A DNA stretch of 39,484 nt. Source: an uncultured Lewinella sp. (GTDB taxonomy: Bacteria; Bacteroidota; Bacteroidia; Chitinophagales; Saprospiraceae). How positions within the stretch are numbered: position 1 is the stretch's first letter; the number at the start of each line of letters is the position of its first letter. The notes beneath the pieces are model-generated. The model was not told the origin of the DNA and ran no database searches. It saw nothing but the letters and a program-made list of their open reading frames with translations. Of the stretch, positions 34,938 to 39,484 are shown in pieces. The position numbers and the translations under genes were made by a program. Where the stretch lies: the NCBI GenBank assembly GCA_913057785.1, contig CAJXPD010000071.1:1-39484 (forward strand). Direction: 5' to 3'.

Positions 34938-36194
34938 ATGGAAAACCAACAAGGAAAGCAGAAGGTGAAAACCGTACTAATGCTAGGCTGTTTTGATAGC
35001 AAAACAGAAGACTTCAATTACCTCCATTCCTGCCTCACCTCCCTGGGTGTCAAGGTACTCTCTTTGAATACTGGAGTATTCGAGGCCCACACCAGTTTCC
35101 CGATAGATATCTCCGCAGAAGAGACAGCGCAACAGGCGGGAATCTCACTTGTTGACCTTAGATCAAAAAATGACCGCGGACTGGTTGTGGAAAAGATGGG
35201 AGAAGGCTCCTTTCAAATCATCGCACAATTGATTGCGGCACATAAGATCGATGCTGCCATCGGCATGGGTGGTGGTGGTGGCACTTATATCGCCCTCTCG
35301 GCAATGCAGTCCATTCCCATTGGCATCCCAAAGGTTTGCCTGAGCACAGTAGCTACCAAGGATCTATCTCGACAAGTTGGAACCAAAGATATTGTCCTTG
35401 TCCCTTCGATAGTAGACGTAGCCGGGCTTAATAAGATCAGTAGCATCTTGATAGCACAGGCAGCGGGCGCGGTAGTAGGCATGATGAATGCGCCTAGCGT
35501 ACAAGATACGGCAGTCAAGGGAACCATAGCCATTAGCATGTTTGGGAATACTACCGCCTGTGTACAAGAGTGCACGAGGCTTCTTAAGGAGGAAGGCTAT
35601 GAAGTATTGGCCTTTCATGCAGTGGGTAGTGGCGGAAAAGCAATGGAAAACCTGATCCACGAGGGCTTTTTCGATGGGGTCTTAGACCTAACGACTACAG
35701 AGTTGGCAGATGACCTCTGCGATGGCATCTGCAGTGCTGGTCCTGATCGACTAACGGCAGCGGCCCATATGGGCATACCACAAGTAGTTGCTCCCGGCTG
35801 TTTAGATATGGTCAACTATGGCCACCTCGACACGGTTCCAAAACGTTTTCAGTCGAGGCAGTTATATAGTTGGGCGCCTGATGTCACACTCATGCGCACC
35901 AATGAAGCTGAAAATCGAACCCTAGGAAACTCCCTAGCCAACAAAGTCAATGCCTCGAAAGGCAAAGCTAGGCTATTGATCCCTCTGCAAGGCATCTCTA
36001 TTGTTAGCAGTAAGGGTGGAGTTTTTCATGCCCCAGAAACAGATCGAATCTTATTTGAAAGCATCAAATCATCACTCAGACCTGATATTCCAGTCGAAGA
36101 ACTAGATGTAGAAATCAACGATCCTGTTTTTGCAAAAAGGGCTGTCGATAGGCTACTGGAGATGCTAGATGTACCTAAGCGTCAGGAAACTTAA
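34938..36194 (+). CDS. Tm-1-like ATP-binding domain protein (UPF0261)
   Basis: A 418-residue cytosolic protein of the UPF0261/Tm-1 family. Tm-1 of tomato binds a viral replicase; bacterial members have no firmly established reaction. Features typical of the family are the amino segment LMLGCFDSKTEDF, the glycine-rich IGMGGGGGTYIAL loop (about 107-119), STVATKDLSRQVGTKDI and the second-domain GCLDMVNYG and PLQGIS segments. Length is normal. It is followed 65 bases later by a PEP-hydrolase-like TIM barrel, a pairing seen in many bacteria and even as fusions, implying a joint function, perhaps in catabolism of a small acid. Two stem-loops precede its start. Confidence 0.88.
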   Translation: MENQQGKQKVKTVLMLGCFDSKTEDFNYLHSCLTSLGVKVLSLNTGVFEAHTSFPIDISAEETAQQAGISLVDLRSKNDRGLVVEKMGEGSFQIIAQLIAAHKIDAAIGMGGGGGTYIALSAMQSIPIGIPKVCLSTVATKDLSRQVGTKDIVLVPSIVDVAGLNKISSILIAQAAGAVVGMMNAPSVQDTAVKGTIAISMFGNTTACVQECTRLLKEEGYEVLAFHAVGSGGKAMENLIHEGFFDGVLDLTTTELADDLCDGICSAGPDRLTAAAHMGIPQVVAPGCLDMVNYGHLDTVPKRFQSRQLYSWAPDVTLMRTNEAENRTLGNSLANKVNASKGKARLLIPLQGISIVSSKGGVFHAPETDRILFESIKSSLRPDIPVEELDVEINDPVFAKRAVDRLLEMLDVPKRQET

Positions 36195-36259
36195 TCCTTC
36201 TAAAGTAGACAATTCCTATTACAAAAATATTGATTGATACAAACCGAAAAATTACCATT

Positions 36260-37120
36260 ATGCCAAATCCTTGGACAGGGAAAGGAAACCCTTATACAAA
36301 GCAAGAAGTGAGAGACAGATTACAGGCTACTCTTGATAAAAATAAAGCAATTATTGCTGCCGGCGCCGGTACTGGTATCAGTGCCAAATTCATTGAGAAA
36401 GGAGGAGCTGACCTGATAATCATTTACAACTCAGGTCGCTTTAGGATGTCCGGACATGGCTCTACCGCTGGCCTAATGGCCTATGGGGATGCAAATGCCG
36501 TTGCAATGGAAATAGGAGAATTTGAGGTGCTTCCGGTGGTAGAAGAAATTCCGGTAATCTGCGGGGTGCACGGGAGTGATCCACGCAGAAGGATGTGGCA
36601 TTTTCTTCTACAGGTAAAAGATATGGGGTTCTCAGGTGTCAATAATTTCCCAACACACTCTATTGTGGATGGGAAGTTCAGGAATATATTGGAAGAAACC
36701 GGTATGAGTTTCCAAAAGGAAGTAGAGATGGTAGGGCTCGCTACCAAGATGGACTTATTCTCCATCGTGTACGTGGCAACGCCTGAGGAAGCAGTCCAAA
36801 TGGCGGATGCCGGCGCAGATGCCGTCATAGCTCATGTAGGAACCACCATTGGTGGATCCATTGGAGTCGTAGATGCCACCTGCACTATGGACTACGCCAT
36901 TGAACGAACTCAGGCCATAATTGATGCGGTAAAAGTAGCTAATCCAGACACCTTCTTTCTAACGCATGGCGGCCCGATCAACACTCCAGAAGATGTAAGA
37001 ATCGTTCTCGATCAAACCGAAGCACAGGGGTTTGTGGGGGCATCATCGATAGAAAGAATGGGGGTAGAACAGTCTCTAACTGACCTTACCAGAGCCTTTA
37101 AGGCTTTGACCCTAAAATAA
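36260..37120 (+). CDS. phosphoenolpyruvate hydrolase family (TIM-barrel) protein
   Basis: A 286-residue soluble protein of the PEP_hydrolase/TIM-barrel signal-transduction family. The ATG at 36260 was chosen over an upstream TTG at 36230 because the conserved part begins with MPNPWTGKGNPYTKQEVRDR. Barrel strands are evident: AIIAAGAGTGISAKF, GADLIIIYNSGRFRMSG, PVICGVHGSDP, GADAVIAHVGTTIGG and FFLTHGGPINTPED. The name of the family comes from a distant activity and does not prove PEP hydrolysis here. It is the partner of the Tm-1-like gene just upstream. Confidence 0.88.
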   Translation: MPNPWTGKGNPYTKQEVRDRLQATLDKNKAIIAAGAGTGISAKFIEKGGADLIIIYNSGRFRMSGHGSTAGLMAYGDANAVAMEIGEFEVLPVVEEIPVICGVHGSDPRRRMWHFLLQVKDMGFSGVNNFPTHSIVDGKFRNILEETGMSFQKEVEMVGLATKMDLFSIVYVATPEEAVQMADAGADAVIAHVGTTIGGSIGVVDATCTMDYAIERTQAIIDAVKVANPDTFFLTHGGPINTPEDVRIVLDQTEAQGFVGASSIERMGVEQSLTDLTRAFKALTLK

Positions 37121-37208
37121 TAATCCGTAGCCCCCTAAGCCAAAGCGGGTCGAGCTAATTGGTGCGCAAGAGATCGACCAAATCCAACACACTTAAAACA
37201 AGCAGATC

Positions 37209-39484
37209 ATGAAAAACCTTCCGATCAGCCAAGCCTTTTGCTTTGTGCTAACCCTTCTATTAACGTCTTGCAGTACTGAAAAAGCTCCTCTCCCTGAACT
37301 GACTTACTTTGGGGAAGAACCTCGAGTGCAGAACCCTTTGAGTCCAGAGGAATCACAGCGACACATCCAGCTGCCAGATGGATTCAGTGCTACCCTTTTT
37401 GCAGCTGAGCCTGAAATCATTAACCCCATTGCATTTGCTTGGGATGAAAGGGGACGACTCTGGGTTATTCAATCACAGGATTACCCGCACAATCTGGCCA
37501 ATGATGTGGGAGGAGATCGAATTACCATTTGCGAGGATACCAATGGAGATGGTAAGGCAGATAAATTCACTGATTTTGCCACCGAGCAAGGCCTCAGCAC
37601 AGGCATTGTAATTGTTAAGGGAGGAGCACTAGTGGCACAAGCCCCTGAGATTGTCTTTCTGGAAGATTCAGACGGCGATGATAAGATGGATAAACGAACT
37701 GTTTTGTTCGATGGATTTGGCACCTGGGATACCCATGCGGGCCCGGCTAACCTGAAATATGGTTACGATAATAAGATATGGGGCTCTGTAGGTTATTCCG
37801 GCTTTGAAAATGATTTTGCAGGAGAATCTGTAAGCTTTACCCGTGGAGTATTCCGTTTCGACCGGGGTGGTCAAAGTTTTGAACCGATCGGGCAGTTCAA
37901 TAATAATACTTGGGGATTGGGTATCAGAGAAGACTTTGAGATTTTCGGATCTACTGCCAATAACAACCACTGTTGCTATGTCGGAATTCCCCTTCGGCAT
38001 TATGAATACCTAAGTGCCTTACCTTCTTGGGCCATCAACGCCGACTTCATTCAGGGACACTATGAAATTACCCCTGCAACTACAGTGCCCCTTCAGCAAG
38101 TGGACGTTAGAGGAGGGTATACGGCAGCAGCTGGAGCTAACTTTTATACCGCAGAAAACTACCCTACCCAATACCGCAACCAGATGTACGTCAACGAACC
38201 GACCGGACACCTGGTACATCTTGCGAAAATCGTAGAAGCTGGGGCCGGCTATAAAGAGGAAGATGGTGGGAATATTTTCGCCAGTACTGACGCCTGGACC
38301 GCTCCCGTCTACACTGAAACAGGGCCTGACGGGAATCTTTGGGTTGCTGATTGGTACAACCCCGTTATTCAACACAATCCCGACAAAAGGGGCATGGACA
38401 ATCAGATTTGGAATGCAGATAAAGGAGAGGGTAATGCTCACCTAAATCCCTTAAGGGATAAAAAACATGGTCGGATCTATATCATCAAATACAAGGGAAA
38501 GACAAATAACAAAATAAAATCCCTTGATCCAGCAGATAGTAAAGGCTTGTTAAGAGGTTTATCAAGTACCAATATGTTCTGGAGAACGACAGCCCAACGT
38601 CTAATCGTGGAAAATCAAGTAACAGAACTAATTCCTGAGCTAGGTCAGCTAGCCTTAAAGGATTCACCTGCCGCAAGTCATGCCCTATGGGCCTTGGCAG
38701 GCTTGGGAGTGATCGAAGACGGGGTACCTGAAGCTGGTGATGTTTTAGAAAAAGCACTAAGTGCAAAGACGGATGGACTCGTTCGGTCAGCTTTGGCTCT
38801 GATCCCTGAAACCACTGGTGGTAGTGAAATGCTACTGGCCTCTGATCTTTTGCAGCATAAGAATCTACACCTTCGCCTTGCTGCCATTCTACGAGCCTCC
38901 GAAATGCCAGAAACCAAGGCAATGGCGGACTTAATGAAGAAAATTGAAGATGATCCTGTCAATCAAAATGACAAGTGGTTATCGGCTGCGCTAAAGATCT
39001 ACACCCGAGAACCCAATCTCGAAACGGTTGATCCACAAAATGTAGTCATGGTCATTCCTTCCGCCGAAGAAGAACCGGCGACCTGGTCCTATACAACATC
39101 AGATCCGGGTTCGAATTGGTATGCTCAAGATTATGATGCCTCGTCCTGGGAGCAGGGAACTTCTGTATTTGGAACCGCTGACCTGGATGAGGGCATAAGA
39201 ACAACTTGGTCTTCCGCTGATATCTGGCTTCGGAGAGAAGTCGATCTAGAAGACAGTTTTGATCAAGCGGTGCTAAAGGTATTACATGATGAGAAATATG
39301 AGGTCTACATTAACGGAAGCTTACTTTTTGCCAATACAGGTTGGGGTAGAAACTACAAATACATCGGCTTAGACCCCGAAAAGGCAAAACTCTTCAAGCC
39401 AGGAAAAAACCTCATCGCCGTGTACTGCCATAACGAAAATGGTAATCAGTTCATTGATGTGGGAATCGGGCGCATCGGAGAGAT
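37209..39484 (+). CDS. PVC-type propeller/heme-binding family lipoprotein, 3' end outside window
   Basis: An open frame of 758 codons that runs off the window. A lipoprotein signal ends at LLTSC with Cys21. Residues about 45-490 form a propeller of the kind found in PVC-type membrane-bound dehydrogenase proteins (LPDGFSATLFAAEPEIINPIA, then GPDGNLWVADWYNP). Two calcium-loop-like DxNxDG/DxDxDD segments are at 110-118 and 153-161 (EDTNGDGKAD, EDSDGDDKMD), typical of the family. A helical HEAT-like part (about 510-600) and a beta-sandwich with a sugar-binding look (about 625-758) follow. Full-length relatives often end with a c-type heme site (CxxCH), which would lie beyond the window. It may oxidise sugars or sugar acids at the cell surface; that is inference. 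It starts 88 bases after the PEP-hydrolase-like gene. Confidence 0.8.
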   Translation, partial: MKNLPISQAFCFVLTLLLTSCSTEKAPLPELTYFGEEPRVQNPLSPEESQRHIQLPDGFSATLFAAEPEIINPIAFAWDERGRLWVIQSQDYPHNLANDVGGDRITICEDTNGDGKADKFTDFATEQGLSTGIVIVKGGALVAQAPEIVFLEDSDGDDKMDKRTVLFDGFGTWDTHAGPANLKYGYDNKIWGSVGYSGFENDFAGESVSFTRGVFRFDRGGQSFEPIGQFNNNTWGLGIREDFEIFGSTANNNHCCYVGIPLRHYEYLSALPSWAINADFIQGHYEITPATTVPLQQVDVRGGYTAAAGANFYTAENYPTQYRNQMYVNEPTGHLVHLAKIVEAGAGYKEEDGGNIFASTDAWTAPVYTETGPDGNLWVADWYNPVIQHNPDKRGMDNQIWNADKGEGNAHLNPLRDKKHGRIYIIKYKGKTNNKIKSLDPADSKGLLRGLSSTNMFWRTTAQRLIVENQVTELIPELGQLALKDSPAASHALWALAGLGVIEDGVPEAGDVLEKALSAKTDGLVRSALALIPETTGGSEMLLASDLLQHKNLHLRLAAILRASEMPETKAMADLMKKIEDDPVNQNDKWLSAALKIYTREPNLETVDPQNVVMVIPSAEEEPATWSYTTSDPGSNWYAQDYDASSWEQGTSVFGTADLDEGIRTTWSSADIWLRREVDLEDSFDQAVLKVLHDEKYEVYINGSLLFANTGWGRNYKYIGLDPEKAKLFKPGKNLIAVYCHNENGNQFIDVGIGRIGE

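Noticed and set aside
38019..38962. Minus-strand frames in the last kilobase
   Set aside because: They are antisense to the continuous plus-strand lipoprotein frame that runs from 37209 to the window end without a stop.

Overview
The window looks like a chromosomal stretch of a Bacteroidota member, most likely of the Saprospiria/Lewinella type. Several things point that way: CHAT/STAND/WD40 giant proteins, PD40 plus OmpA outer-membrane proteins, DinB-type small proteins, BlaI/M56 pairs, matches to the Bacteroidota promoter consensus (TAnnTTTG), few strong Shine-Dalgarno sites, and moderate GC content (mid-40s % by eye). This placement is inference from gene content, not from a marker gene. 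No rRNA, tRNA, transposase, integrase, CRISPR array or phage module was seen.

Layout. 1-4.7 kb: a CysQ-like phosphatase, a small membrane protein, a TPR sensor histidine kinase without a neighbouring regulator, and a secreted acetyl-xylan-esterase-like hydrolase. 5.1-8.1 kb: a large cell-surface protein made of a zinc-peptidase-like domain, a PD40/TolB-like propeller and an outer-membrane barrel. 8.2-11.1 kb (minus strand): DinB-like and DUF3830-like proteins, then an ECF sigma factor translationally coupled to a membrane protein that is probably its anti-sigma factor. 11.2-13.2 kb: a BlaI repressor and M56 (BlaR1-like) membrane peptidase with a clear operator and promoter. 13.3-16.8 kb (minus): a membrane-anchored M28 peptidase and a cystathionine gamma-synthase/lyase-type PLP enzyme. 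17.0-20.4 kb: a secreted protein with carboxypeptidase-regulatory-like, MG2-like and TonB-plug-like segments. 20.6-25.7 kb: a 1700-residue CHAT protease-nSTAND ATPase-transmembrane-WD40 protein, the most interesting gene here, followed upstream by a GNAT acetyltransferase and a small beta-rich protein. 26.9-29.6 kb: a two-gene molybdenum hydroxylase (IorAB-like). 29.8-32.1 kb: an AlkB-type alkane/fatty-acid hydroxylase divergent from a fused flavin reductase-ferredoxin that could feed it electrons. 32.3-34.8 kb: a PD40-coiled-coil-OmpA protein. 34.9 kb to the end: a Tm-1-like protein, a PEP-hydrolase-like TIM barrel and the first 758 codons of a lipoprotein of the PVC-type propeller/heme-binding family, cut by the window edge.

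Between genes there are two different families of palindromic repeat, each seen twice. One (core GTAGTTTGAAACTAC) fills two convergent gene junctions. The other (ends AGACATCCGA/TCGGATGTCT, both copies 50 nt) sits just downstream of two minus-strand genes and so flanks the MG2/plug gene. These may be REP-like elements or factor-independent 3'-end structures. Two more conventional terminator hairpins were found behind the IorAB-like genes and behind the flavin reductase.
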